Assembly (NCBI GenBank): GCA_001465935.1
Contig: LNKV01000004.1
Coordinates: forward strand, 186,001 to 250,000
From: Clarireedia homoeocarpa
Taxonomy: Eukaryota; Ascomycota; Leotiomycetes; Helotiales; Rutstroemiaceae
Reading direction: 5' to 3'
DNA length: 64,000 nt
Positions within the stretch are counted from its first letter, which is position 1. Each line of letters starts with the position of its first letter. The position numbers and the translations under genes were made by a program. The notes under the pieces were generated by a model. The model was given only the letters and a program-made list of their open reading frames with translations, did no database searches and was not told the origin of the DNA. Positions 55,126-64,000 of the stretch are shown here, in pieces.

Positions 55126-56070
55126 TCACAGATGAGCACTTGGATCGTCTTCCGGTGGAACATACCTTGTCTCTTTTATCTCGTCCCAGCTCAATTCATC
55201 AAACAGCCTCTTGATATCCGGATCCAACTTGCTTCCATCATTCACATACTTGGCGTTTCTGGCCCTCTTGACCACAACCAATACCTCCCTATCATCAATA
55301 CCATCCCCCTTCGGGCGCACTGCACCCCAAGTTGTGGATGGCGCAGCGACTTGCCATCCCTCTCTCGTCGACTCATTCTCCGCCCCGCCAACCTTGCCGG
55401 CCTCTTTCGCAATATGCAATTTGCACTCTGCGCCCGAGTCCTCCCCATCCCTTTGCTTAATCTTCTTGTCCCACGCTTGTGGCTGTGCAGCCTCTAAGGT
55501 TGTTGCTGACCGAGTTCCAGTCAGGAAGCTGGTCGTAGGCGAGACATACCATATTTCCTTCCACCCATCACTTTCTATCAGAGAACATACATCGTAGTAA
55601 GAGGCTCCGTCACTCCATCCACCATCATCCCCTTCGTCATGATACGTGTCTTCAATTATCAACCGATCTAATTGCAATCCGGGGAATAGCGGCAATGTGT
55701 ATGCGCAATCGTACGTAGTGTAGTATTCCTCGTTTGTGTGAAGCGGAAACGAATAGCCTTTAACGCGAATATTTCGCAATTGTGATATGGTAGATTGCGG
55801 CATATTAATGAGTTCATCAACCATGCGGCAGGTACTGGCGAAGTGATAAGTGAATAGACTGGGCGACAGAAGGCGTGAGGCCTCGCTGTGGATCTTTCGA
55901 CAGGTGCGGAGGATTGGTGTTCGTTGACTGGCAACCGGATTTGGAAAGCCAATGCGTATAGGTTCAGTAGAACAGAAGAATTGCTCGAGTATCATTGAGA
56001 GAATCTCGAGAGGGATTGTGAAGAGATTAGGAGGCTGCGAAGCTGCAGAGGGGGTGGTTTGCTGATCCAT
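55126..56070 (-). CDS. F-box-like protein of a fungal-expanded family, function unknown
   Basis: Single exon, 314 residues from ATG 56070. The N-terminus NLFTIPLEILSMILEQFF looks like an F-box or related 2EXR-type start; it is followed by ILRTCRKIHSEASRLLSP and RNIRVKGYSFPL, then LPLFPGLQLDRLIIEDTYHDEG, SLIESDGWKEIWYVSPTTSFL and VLVVVKRARNAKYV. I associate this pattern with a large family in Leotiomycetes without a known role. If the F-box is real it would recruit substrates to an SCF ubiquitin ligase, but the fit is weak. It shares a 398-base divergent promoter region with the MT-A70 gene. Confidence 0.75.
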   Translation of the reverse strand: MDQQTTPSAASQPPNLFTIPLEILSMILEQFFCSTEPIRIGFPNPVASQRTPILRTCRKIHSEASRLLSPSLFTYHFASTCRMVDELINMPQSTISQLRNIRVKGYSFPLHTNEEYYTTYDCAYTLPLFPGLQLDRLIIEDTYHDEGDDGGWSDGASYYDVCSLIESDGWKEIWYVSPTTSFLTGTRSATTLEAAQPQAWDKKIKQRDGEDSGAECKLHIAKEAGKVGGAENESTREGWQVAAPSTTWGAVRPKGDGIDDREVLVVVKRARNAKYVNDGSKLDPDIKRLFDELSWDEIKETRYVPPEDDPSAHL

Positions 56071-56468
56071 CTTGAGCTGATGACGGTGATTTTGTGTCGT
56101 TGTAGTACGTCTAAAGGAGGACTATCAACGATTTATATCAACATGCATTTGGTCTTTGTTCCCAACGGACGCTAAGAACTTGATTTGTGAACAACCAACC
56201 TCTTTGTCTAGACTCATTTTAACTAGTTTTGCGCCAAGTGGCTTACATGGAGAGCATCTTAATTAACCAATTAGATCTGATATTGATATTGAAATTTGGG
56301 ATGTTCTCACAGAGTCATCTGTTGGAGAATACGCAGCGCATCTACCTAGCAACACAACACAACTACCTGCCCCGTTTCTTACCTTTACCTTTGAATCTTT
56401 GCCACTTTCTTATAAAAAAAGTGTTTGTCCTTATAAGTTGGATCATTTCATCAAATATTGCGTTGCCT
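56071..56468. promoter_or_regulatory. Divergent promoter region of the F-box-like and MT-A70 genes
   Basis: 398 bases between opposite start codons. An upstream in-frame extension of the MT-A70 frame reaches 56229 and includes ATG codons at 56247 and 56301, so the true start could lie further upstream. No factor site is identified. Confidence 0.5.
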
Positions 56469-57896
56469 ATGTCTATCCTAGGAAACATGACTGACGACTA
56501 TAATCCACAACATGAGAGCAGGGTTAGCTCCCCAACTATCCCCCACATGTCCCCTCCTCACCCGTCTCACATACTCTATCAGAACCCTTCTCAAACACTC
56601 AGTCTAATCGACGTACCCCAATCCATCGAGCAAGCTCAATCTCTCTCTTCCCAGATTTCTCTCTATGCCCCGGGCCATTCCTGCTCACTCACCTCCTCCA
56701 CCTTCTCGACCAATAATCTTCACCCCCGCATCCGCAAGCTTATATCATGCGCACCCTTAGCGGAACCCTACCCTTCACTCGAGCCTAAGTCACAAAAGGC
56801 AATCAAGAATCTTCCAGAGAAAGATATTGATGATTTACTGCTGGAGCGATATATTGAGCTTTCTCTTGCGGAGCTGAGGGAGGCGTATAGAGGTGAGAAA
56901 TGGTGTTTACCGAGGGTGGTTGGGTATGAGGAAAAGGATGCTGTAGGAGGAACGAGAAAGAGGAAGAGAAAGAGGGTGCGACGGGATGAGGGAGAGATTG
57001 GGGGTCAAGATGGGGGAGACGTCACCGAATATTGTGCAGGAGAGAATTTACAAGCGCATAATTCTCCATATCCACTTTCAGCCTCAACAGAAGTCGATAT
57101 ATCTAAACCCATCCTATTCAGCAACCCCAATTCCACTCCCCTCACTATATCCACCCTCCCCTCCGTATCCCCAGCCACTCTCCCACCTCACAGCACCCTC
57201 ATTCACGGCGCTCTCCCTCACACGCTGTCTCTTCTTCCTACCCCACCTCCCAAATTCCCCTTTATCCTCCTCGACCCACCCTGGCCCAACCGCTCCGCCC
57301 ATCGACACTCCTCCTACCAAACTACGCCTGAAATCCACTCCCTCCTCTCTTCCCTCCCTCTGCAGGAACTTCTCTCTCCAGACGGTTATATTGCCGTCTG
57401 GCTCACCAATAAACCATCCTTCCGCTCACTGGTCCTCGATCCCGGTGGTCTGTTCGATCAATGGGGCGTGCGGATTGTAGAGGAGTGGATATGGATTAAA
57501 GTGACGGAGAACGGGGAGCCGGTGACGGAGATAGCGGGGAGGTGGAGGAGGCCGTGGGAGAGGGTTGTGGTTGGAAGGGCTGTGTCGTCTTTATCTGAGG
57601 ATGGTAGAAGGGAGGAAGGAGAGGGATGGGAAGTGAAAGGAGGGGTGAAAAGAAGAATCATAGCAGGAGTGCCGGATATCCATTCTCGGAAACCGAATTT
57701 GAGATATTTGTTTGGAAAATTGTTGGGGAAGGAGAAAGAAACAGAGGGGTATAGTGGTATGGAGATTTTTGCGAGGAATTTAACGGCGGGGTGGTGGGGG
57801 GTAGGGGATGAGGTTTTGAAGTTTCAGATGGAGGAATGTTGGGTGGATGGTGATGCTGATGTGAATGCGAATTGTGATGCGGATGAAGAGCTTTAA
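56469..57896 (+). CDS. MT-A70 family N6-adenine methyltransferase, METTL4-like
   Basis: SAM-dependent adenine-N6 methyltransferase of the MT-A70 class; METTL4 relatives methylate U2 snRNA or DNA, so the substrate here is open. Single exon, 475 residues from ATG 56469 (MSILGNMTDD). The catalytic motif DPPW is at residues 269-272 (FILLDPPWPNRSA), followed by GYIAVWLTNKPSF, WIWIKVTENGEPV, RRPWERVVVGR and the C-terminal PDIHSRKPNLRYLF and MEIFARNLTAGWWGVGDE, matching METTL4 rather than METTL3/14. A Lys/Arg-rich segment (RKRKRKRVRRDE) before the domain may be a nuclear signal. The gene alternates between C-rich and G-rich wobble zones, with a sharp switch near 57475. Confidence 0.88.
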   Translation: MSILGNMTDDYNPQHESRVSSPTIPHMSPPHPSHILYQNPSQTLSLIDVPQSIEQAQSLSSQISLYAPGHSCSLTSSTFSTNNLHPRIRKLISCAPLAEPYPSLEPKSQKAIKNLPEKDIDDLLLERYIELSLAELREAYRGEKWCLPRVVGYEEKDAVGGTRKRKRKRVRRDEGEIGGQDGGDVTEYCAGENLQAHNSPYPLSASTEVDISKPILFSNPNSTPLTISTLPSVSPATLPPHSTLIHGALPHTLSLLPTPPPKFPFILLDPPWPNRSAHRHSSYQTTPEIHSLLSSLPLQELLSPDGYIAVWLTNKPSFRSLVLDPGGLFDQWGVRIVEEWIWIKVTENGEPVTEIAGRWRRPWERVVVGRAVSSLSEDGRREEGEGWEVKGGVKRRIIAGVPDIHSRKPNLRYLFGKLLGKEKETEGYSGMEIFARNLTAGWWGVGDEVLKFQMEECWVDGDADVNANCDADEEL

Positions 57897-58100
57897 GATT
57901 CTTTTGGGGCACTCATGTACCCTTGCTGGTTTTTAGATATCATACATTCAATATACACAGTTCATTTTCATGTCCCCTCTTACTGTCCTTTCCCTCCCTG
58001 TTCATTGCCAGATCATGCCATAATCAAGGATAAGCTCAAGGCCTACCTACCCATCAACGCATCATCCCACCCCACTTCACCCCACCATGCAATAACATCT

Positions 58101-58911
58101 CTACTTTGTACTCTCCTTCTCATCAACAGGAATCTCCACATCTCTCTCAACCTCTACTGCCTCTCCTATGTCCTCCCAAATATTCTCTGCCGGCTTCCAC
58201 TTCTCCTCTCCCCGCAACAACGCCTTCGCCTGCTCTGCGATCGTCAACCTCTCATTCGTCGGTTTCTGTCTTGCGTCTAACTGAAATGATTCTCGTATGG
58301 CCTTCTCGGTATCTGATCGTTTCTTCCATTGATCTTGATCCCAACTATATCAATTTGCGTTAGCATCTCCGATCTTTTAATTTCTCTCTCCAATTCATCA
58401 CCTTCCCTTCTCCACCCCTTCTCCACCCCTCCCGCGTCGCCAAAGACCCCAAAAGATAGAACAGAAATGCAAAAAATAAACATACGGAGATAGATCCTTC
58501 GGCTCCTCAGGCCAAACAAACGGCTTCGCCATCTCCACCGTCATCCTCTTAATACTCCTCGGTCTAAACCACTGTCTCGGTTTCTGTCTCAGCGCATTCG
58601 GTTTTCCCTGCGTCAGTTTCTGCTGCTGGATATAGCTGCGTACACCACGGACTTCAATTCCGTACGCATTGTAAAGATAGTCTCGCAAATCGAGTTTGTT
58701 GAGGTTGAGGGGCACGATGAAGGATGCGAAAGTCGGCGGGAGATTGGGAGTGCGGAGCAGGGTGAGTGTGAAATTGGGACTGTGGGCATGGACATCGAGT
58801 GGTTAGTTTCGTGGGTGAATGAATCATGGATGAGGGGAGATGGGAGCCGTACAGGAATATTTGTTTGCGTCCGAGTTTCGGCCCTTTCTGGGCGAGGGAG
58901 CTGGACGCCAT
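58101..58911 (-). CDS. MRP20: Mitochondrial large ribosomal subunit protein uL23m
   Basis: Mitoribosomal protein near the exit tunnel. Exons 58911-58853, 58779-58486 and 58344-58101 give 198 residues. The joined start is MASSSLAQKGPKLGRKQIFL followed by PNFTLTLLRTPNLPPTFASF. The core has VPLNLNKLDLRDYLYNAYG, RSYIQQQKLTQGK and RPRSIKRMTVEMAKPFVWPEEP, typical of fungal uL23m; the tail has WDQDQWKKRSDTEKAIRES and an acidic end. The names L23, L41 and MRP20 have been used for this protein in fungi. It converges with the MT-A70 gene (204 bases between stops) and diverges from the dienelactone hydrolase gene. Confidence 0.92.
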
Positions 58912-59530
58912 TTATTGGTTCTGGGTTTGGACAATCTGGAGGCTGTTTTTTGCGATCTCCAATTGCTATCTGATAGAATTAAACGCGGGATTTTTTTAGA
59001 CGCTGTCGGGTGAAAATTTAGGCGCGGAAACGAGGAGTTGTGTAGAATTACTTACATAACTAAGCAATCAACTAGCGAGCGGATTTCCTTTTACATTTTT
59101 CACCACAATATCAGGTACAGAAACATGGCTTATGCACTGCACTCCATATAATCTATCATCGCAGCAACTCCGAATTCGCAAGAAGCAAGTCCTAAAACCG
59201 GATGTAAGATTGGACGTCGCACAGATTGCCGGACTTAACATGAATGCCCGAGAGCGAAGAAAGTGGGGTGAATACTAATGCTGTGCCGCCATGTATGGCA
59301 AGGATCGCTCCAAGTCTACCCCTCTACTACATCATTTCGAGAAGTGATAGCTATGTAACCCACCCGAGGTTATCTAAGAAAGGTAGGCAAGGAAGAGCAA
59401 AGAACTTTCTACTACAAGTACGACCGCCGGTCCGCTTGATTTCCCATTCGCTATCATCTGGATTTCTCTCTTCGTCTCTTCATTTTCTTCACCCAAAAAA
59501 TCTTCAAACTCTCCCACACTCATATACACA
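58912..59530. other. Divergent intergenic region, 619 bases
   Basis: Promoters of uL23m (minus) and dienelactone hydrolase (plus). The plus-strand leader is pyrimidine-rich (59440-59520). No gene is seen. Confidence 0.5.
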
Positions 59531-60542
59531 ATGGCATCCAACCCACCTGGAAAATGCTGCACTGAGGGTGTCAAACATGAGTAAGCATTTACCCCGTTGA
59601 TATCAGAATGCGCTTTCTACCAGAGAGACAGGGCGTCAAATACTGACAAACCACTCTGCAGCGGAAACCCAACGGGATCCACATTCAAGATCGCAGACAA
59701 CATTGAAACATATGTTGCTGAACCTCAAGGGAAAGTACACAAGGACACAGCCATTCTATACCTTGCAGATGTCCTCTCCATCTGTGAGTTATCCTTCGAG
59801 CCGATTCTTTTCCGATAGAAAACCGTCCATGACAGCAACCTCATTCTAACCTCGTTTCCAAATTAGGGCAAAACTCTCAATTGATGGCTGACCAATTCGC
59901 CGCCAACGGATACTATACCATTATTCCAGATCTCTTCAACGGCGATCCTGTGCCTCAAGAGCGCCCCGCTGACTTCAACATCATGGCCTGGTTGACCAAG
60001 GGTAGCGACGGAAACAACCCCCACACATATCAATATGTCGATCCTATCGTTCAAAAATCAATCGAGTTCTTGAAAAGCAAGGGATACAAGAAGATCGGTG
60101 CTGTTGGGTACTGCTTCGGTGGTAAATATGTAGCTCGTTACCTGGCCGAGGGCAAGGGCATTGATGTTGGATTTGTTGCTCATCCTTCGTATGTCTCCTC
60201 TCCATACTTTTCCTTCCATGTACCACAGAAACTAGAAATAAGAAATAAGTTTCATAAATACTAACTGTGAAACCTAGATTCGTGGAAGAAGACGAACTTC
60301 GCGCGATAAAAGGCCCCTTCTCTATCGCAGCAGCCGAAACCGACGAAATTTTCCCCGTCGAGAAGAGACACCTTTCCGAGAAGATTCTCACTGAGATCAA
60401 ACACACATACCAAATCAACCTTTACAGCGGTGTTTCCCATGGTTTTGCCGTTAGATGTGATTTGAGTGTGCCAATTCAGAAATTTGCTAAGGAACAAGCT
60501 TTCTTGCAGGCCGTGGCTTGGTTCGATCAGTGGTTGTTGTAG
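59531..60542 (+). CDS. Dienelactone hydrolase family protein
   Basis: Alpha/beta hydrolase of the carboxymethylenebutenolidase family; fungal members are of mostly unknown substrate and can act in aromatic degradation. Exons 59531-59580, 59662-59783, 59867-60188 and 60278-60542 give 252 residues. Start MASNPPGKCCTEGVKHDG is typical of fungal members. Catalytic triad: Cys140 in GAVGYCFGGKY, Asp187 in AAETDEIFP and His219 in SGVSHGFAVR, all present. A lid-like segment includes IIPDLFNGDPVP. No signal peptide, so it should be cytosolic. Four exons with clear GTAAGC, GTGAGT and GTATGT donors. Confidence 0.92.
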
Positions 60543-61206
60543 CTCAGAAAGGCTGAGAAGAAAGTTGGGTGGAAGTTGTAGATGATATGCAGGTGCAGCG
60601 ATGGACATACTGTATGGGGGAACTTTAGCTGAGCACATAAATCCATGCTAAAAGCCCTGCGTCTGAGTATATCTTGATTGGTGTAATTGTGTCTAGTGTC
60701 AATGACTTACATGACTTACTCCTTCATCAAAGAGGGATCGACATGTGAAGTTATATCTGCAAAAATTGCCTCGAAACCAGTCTCAAAAGTCTGGGAATGT
60801 TGTCAGACATATTGCAAGGTACTTGATGCGATCTGGAACCTCCCATATGCCTTCGTTTAGTTCCAGATCCACCAAGTATTTCATCTCCTCATCACTTGCA
60901 TTAAGCAAGCTCTATTGAAGTTAGGCCTCCAGGCCTCCTTACGACTTGGCATGCAGTTGACAACTATCTCCGCGTTAACTCCATTTTGACTCCTTCCCAG
61001 GCAATCGTGCATCTAGCTCTCATCCCTGATGCATCGGAGAAATGCAATATGTAGATTCCCGATATCGCATCCATTTCAGTGTACCTTGCAATCCAATAAA
61101 TTTTCTTATACCGCCTTCACAACCAGCAAGTATCTGGGCTGTGAGAAGAAGGATCATTCTTCAAAAGCTTTTCATCACAAGTTGTTTATTTGCAAATATC
61201 TCATTT
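60543..61206. other. Intergenic region, 664 bases
   Basis: 3' flank of the hydrolase and promoter of the SDR gene. The SDR frame is open 5' to 61042 with an ATG there, so a longer N-terminus is possible but looks unlike a protein start. Confidence 0.5.
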
Positions 61207-62238
61207 ATGGCTTCATCTGACTCCACCGCACCCTCCTCCTACCTGCCTCTCAAAGACAAGTTGGCTATCATAACAGGTGCATCTCGTGGTATTGGTGCAG
61301 CTATAGCTTTCGACCTCGCCAAGAGAGGATCGAGTGTGAGTAATATGGCTCTCTCCCGCTTCCACTTTCTGCTCAACGCAATACTTTTATACCCTCACAT
61401 CCACATGTTACGTCACCAAATTCATCCAGCTAACCCCATCAACACGCCCAGGTAATCCTAACCTACAACTCCCCCAACAGCACCCCCCAAATCACCTCCC
61501 TCATCGAAAAAATCCGTGCCCTCCCCCACCGCCCCACCGCCCACGGCATCCGCGCCGACCTCTCCCTCCCCAGCGCCCCCCAAACCATCATTCGAGAAAT
61601 CCTCTCCCTCCTGGACCTTACGCCTTCGACACTGCAAATCTCCATCCTCATCAACAACGCCGGCCGCGCCCTCGGCGCCTCCCTCTCCTCCACCTCTCCC
61701 GAATCCTTCTCCGCAATCCATGACCTCAACGTCCGCGGCACCTTCCTCATGACACAAGCCTGTCTTCCCTATTTCCCCTCCTCCTCACCCTCTAATCCCC
61801 ATCCCGGTTCCCGCATAATCAACCTCTCCTCCATCGGCGCCCGCGCCGGCTTGAACGACCTCTCGGCCTACTGCTCATCGAAAGCAGCGGTGGAGGCGCT
61901 GGCGCGTTGCTGGGCGATGGAGTTGGGGCCAAGGGGTATCACGGTTAATGCTATTAGTCCGGGGCCCGTGGAGACGGATATGATGGAGGGTATTCCAGAG
62001 AGCTTCAAGGAGAAGCAGAAAGCAGCTACGCCGTTGGGAGGGAGGTTAGGGACCAAAGAAGATGTTGTGGGGGTTGTGCGGTGGTTGGTGGGAGAAGAGA
62101 GTAGGTGGGTTACGGGGCAGACTATTTCGGTTAGGTGGGTGATGATCCCTTTTTCTTTTGTGGTGTGGGGTGGTTTTGATGACGGTTTGTTTGCTGACTT
62201 GAATTGTTGTGTTTAGTGGTGGTTGGGCCATGTATTAG
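61207..62238 (+). CDS. Short-chain dehydrogenase/reductase (classical SDR)
   Basis: NAD(P)(H)-dependent oxidoreductase of unknown substrate, FabG-like in layout. Exons 61207-61335, 61452-62134 and 62217-62238 give 277 residues. Motifs: TGASRGIG near residue 26-33, NNAG, INLSSIGARAG with catalytic Ser, YCSSK (Tyr183, Lys187), and NAISPGPVETDMM; the ending VSGGWAMY, coded by the small last exon, is the usual C-terminus of this class. The intermediate exon changes from very C-rich to G-rich at about 61880. The 22-base last exon is needed, because the unspliced frame runs into unrelated sequence. Confidence 0.9.
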
Positions 62239-64000
62239 GTTGGTAAGGAGATCTGGATTCATGTGTGGATGAACAAGGCAGCCCAGAATCTTTGGTATGC
62301 GTTGTTGAGCCATGCTAAGTCATGTAAAGTTATGTTGTAGCTAGGTAGCATGCCTGCGCCGATCAATGAAAAGGTTAGTTTCTTCATAATTACGTTTGTC
62401 TGTCGCAGGTACTGGTAAGCATTAAGACGGGGAGCAAGTCGTAAATTACCACATGTGTTCGGGGCACCACACTACTGTCGAAGTCCTGAAAGACAAGTCA
62501 CCGGTGCATATACAGTACTGCGCCTCCTGCGCCTCCTTTTCGTAAGTATGGATGTAACATACCTGATCTTTGGGTTAATCTGAGACAGCAGCATCCCTAG
62601 ACATGGGCCCCTCCCCTCACCATGTCGTCATCATGCGGGGAGATGTAATCTCTTGTATAGGTCCGAATGCTGTGGCTATTATGCTTTCGGTCCACCCGAT
62701 TGTTTTCCTAAAAACTCCGATTTCGTCCCCGAGTCAAAACACCCAAGCCCCAAGCCCCTCTCTTGACTCTGAAGTGAAGATAAGCATTGCAATAAGCGGG
62801 CATAGACGAATCTGACATGGATCGGCTCTTGATCCTACGTTTTGCAGGCCAGCCATGTTGGACCGTCGTTTGATTGGCGAGACGGGAGTTCACGTGGAAC
62901 TAGACCCAATGGCGTATCACATAGCGAAAATGTCGCTCGCAGATGAGGTACAAAGCTTAATCGTTTCCTGCTTTCGCACTGCTACCAGCCGTTACTGTGC
63001 TATCCCCGAAGCACTCCAGAGAGAATTGAGGCTATCTCGCTTTGGAAGGTAGGATTCGGTGCGCTGAGTCTAGAGTCTAGAAGCGATCCCTAGGCTCGAT
63101 TCAGCGCCGTGTGTTGATCGTACGTTGGCTACAATTTCTTCTTGGCCGGTGGGAGTGTCTTAAGGCTTAAAGTCTGGACGGATCTCTTGGTCTTAACTGT
63201 CTGGCTTCGAGCTACCTGTTAACCGAGCCCTGCGATTGTATTGGTTGAAGGCGTCTGAACCAGAGATGCAATACAGTTAAGCTGCGCGGACCCGGTGGGT
63301 AATGTCCCACCGCGAACGAAAGTAATGTCCCACCACCCACCGGGCTGGGATCCTAATGGGTGGGTTGCCGGTTCGAATACGACCCAGGGGTCTGGATATT
63401 TACGACTGGTGCCTTCTTTTTCGTTTCTTTTTCTCCACTACATCCCTCGCCACTGGCTACCGGAAGAACAACGAAAGAGGCAGTTGCCCAAGCCAACCAC
63501 CGCTGCGTAAAAGCAAAATCCCGCCGTATAAAAGCAAAACATGAAACATATTCCGCCACCGTTGCGTGCGTCTTTTGGAACCCCATTTGGCAATGCCTTG
63601 GGATACGCTGTTCATAGGGTTGCGGGACGTATGTGTACAAAGTACGAAGTCATGCAGCACTCAGCTGCAGCGTCTAAATTGGCCGTGCGCCTGCACCTGT
63701 GGTCCCTGCCCAATTGAAAAGAACTGTCTTGGGATACTAAACAGTACTACGGAAAGCGTAGCCGAAGGAGAGTACAGTACTATGTACAACCTGGAAAGAG
63801 TTTGCTTCCAAGCCTTGGCCCTTATAGGACTATCAGATAGCCCATCTCTGCCCCTGAGATGGGGTGGATCACACTAGACCGACGATCACATCCGAGTCCT
63901 TTCGGGTCATCTAGAGCGGTGCTACGGTTCGGAAGTGTGACCAGGGAATCGAGTCCCAATTCTGATTATATATATACACTGCTATGTCGTCTCAGAAAGC
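62239..64000. other. Intergenic region to the window end
   Basis: No gene is supported in these 1.8 kb. Open frames around 63295-63877 overlap in all three plus frames, a sign of chance. A CACCCACCGGG/CCGGTGGG near-palindromic arrangement lies at 63291-63345, and GAGTCTAGAGTCTAGA at 63067-63082. A structured-looking stretch at 63870-63955 was examined for tRNA and 5S rRNA and not accepted. Confidence 0.5.

Noticed and set aside
63291..63380. tRNA T-arm-like GGTTCGAATACGACC
   Set aside because: The stem around the T loop does not pair and no acceptor or anticodon arm lies upstream.
63870..63955. Possible tRNA or 5S rRNA (segment with GTGACCAGGGAATCGAGTCCC)
   Set aside because: I could not fold a complete cloverleaf with acceptor stem and D arm, and the match to fungal 5S rRNA is limited to a few bases. 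A tRNAscan or covariance search would decide.

Overview
The window looks like nuclear DNA of a filamentous ascomycete (Pezizomycotina). Genes are split by short GT-AG introns of roughly 45-140 bases with CTAAC/CTGAC-like branch points, spacing is loose, and several families are typical of these fungi: a HET-domain protein, an Rds1-type ferritin-like protein, a Pth11/SAT4-type rhodopsin-like membrane protein, an M35 deuterolysin and fungal O-methyltransferase-like proteins. I infer Leotiomycetes, possibly Sclerotiniaceae, from the general look of the proteins and an F-box-like family at 55.1-56.1 kb; no search was run.

Layout: 1-2184 is the N-terminal two thirds of the spliceosomal helicase Prp22 (minus, cut by the window edge). 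At 2.8-4.4 kb a complex I subunit (NDUFS4/21 kDa) and ATP synthase subunit f stand head to head over 273 bases. 5.9-9.9 kb is a 1299-residue low-complexity RGG-tailed protein. 11.0-12.2 kb is a rhodopsin-like membrane protein, 13.0-14.1 kb 3-ketodihydrosphingosine reductase, 14.3-16.0 kb a PLP aminotransferase. 16.4-19.8 kb holds a divergent methyltransferase-like gene and a HET protein. 19.8-24.5 kb is gene-poor. 24.5-26.1 kb is Rds1-like, 26.9-27.8 kb pyridoxamine-phosphate oxidase, and 28.5-31.7 kb pairs a small beta-rich protein resembling an M35 propeptide with a real M35 protease. 32.9-34.1 kb is the Leu5-type mitochondrial carrier, 35.2-38.5 kb Tsc1 (hamartin), 40.4-41.0 kb a GNAT acetyltransferase, and 42.3-44.7 kb a TM9/EMP70 protein ending in the KxD signal. 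44.7-48.4 kb is a repeat-rich intergenic stretch, 48.4-50.4 kb a hexose transporter, and 51.2-52.2 kb a convergent secreted GH16 glucanase. The last part has a ubiquitin C-terminal hydrolase, an F-box-like protein divergent from an MT-A70 (METTL4-like) methyltransferase, mitochondrial uL23m divergent from a dienelactone hydrolase, and an SDR.

Most genes are unrelated housekeeping or accessory genes; I see no long cluster. Four mitochondrial functions (complex I, ATP synthase, CoA carrier, mitoribosome) are scattered. The glucanase/hexose transporter pair could act in sequence on glucan-derived sugar, but this is inference. The most unusual signals are the M35-propeptide-like protein beside the M35 protease, and a repeated switch within coding regions from C-ending to G-ending codons toward the 3' end in at least nine genes on both strands. 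Exon joins were chosen by hand from splice motifs and reading frame; all spliced models listed as complete give a whole number of codons.
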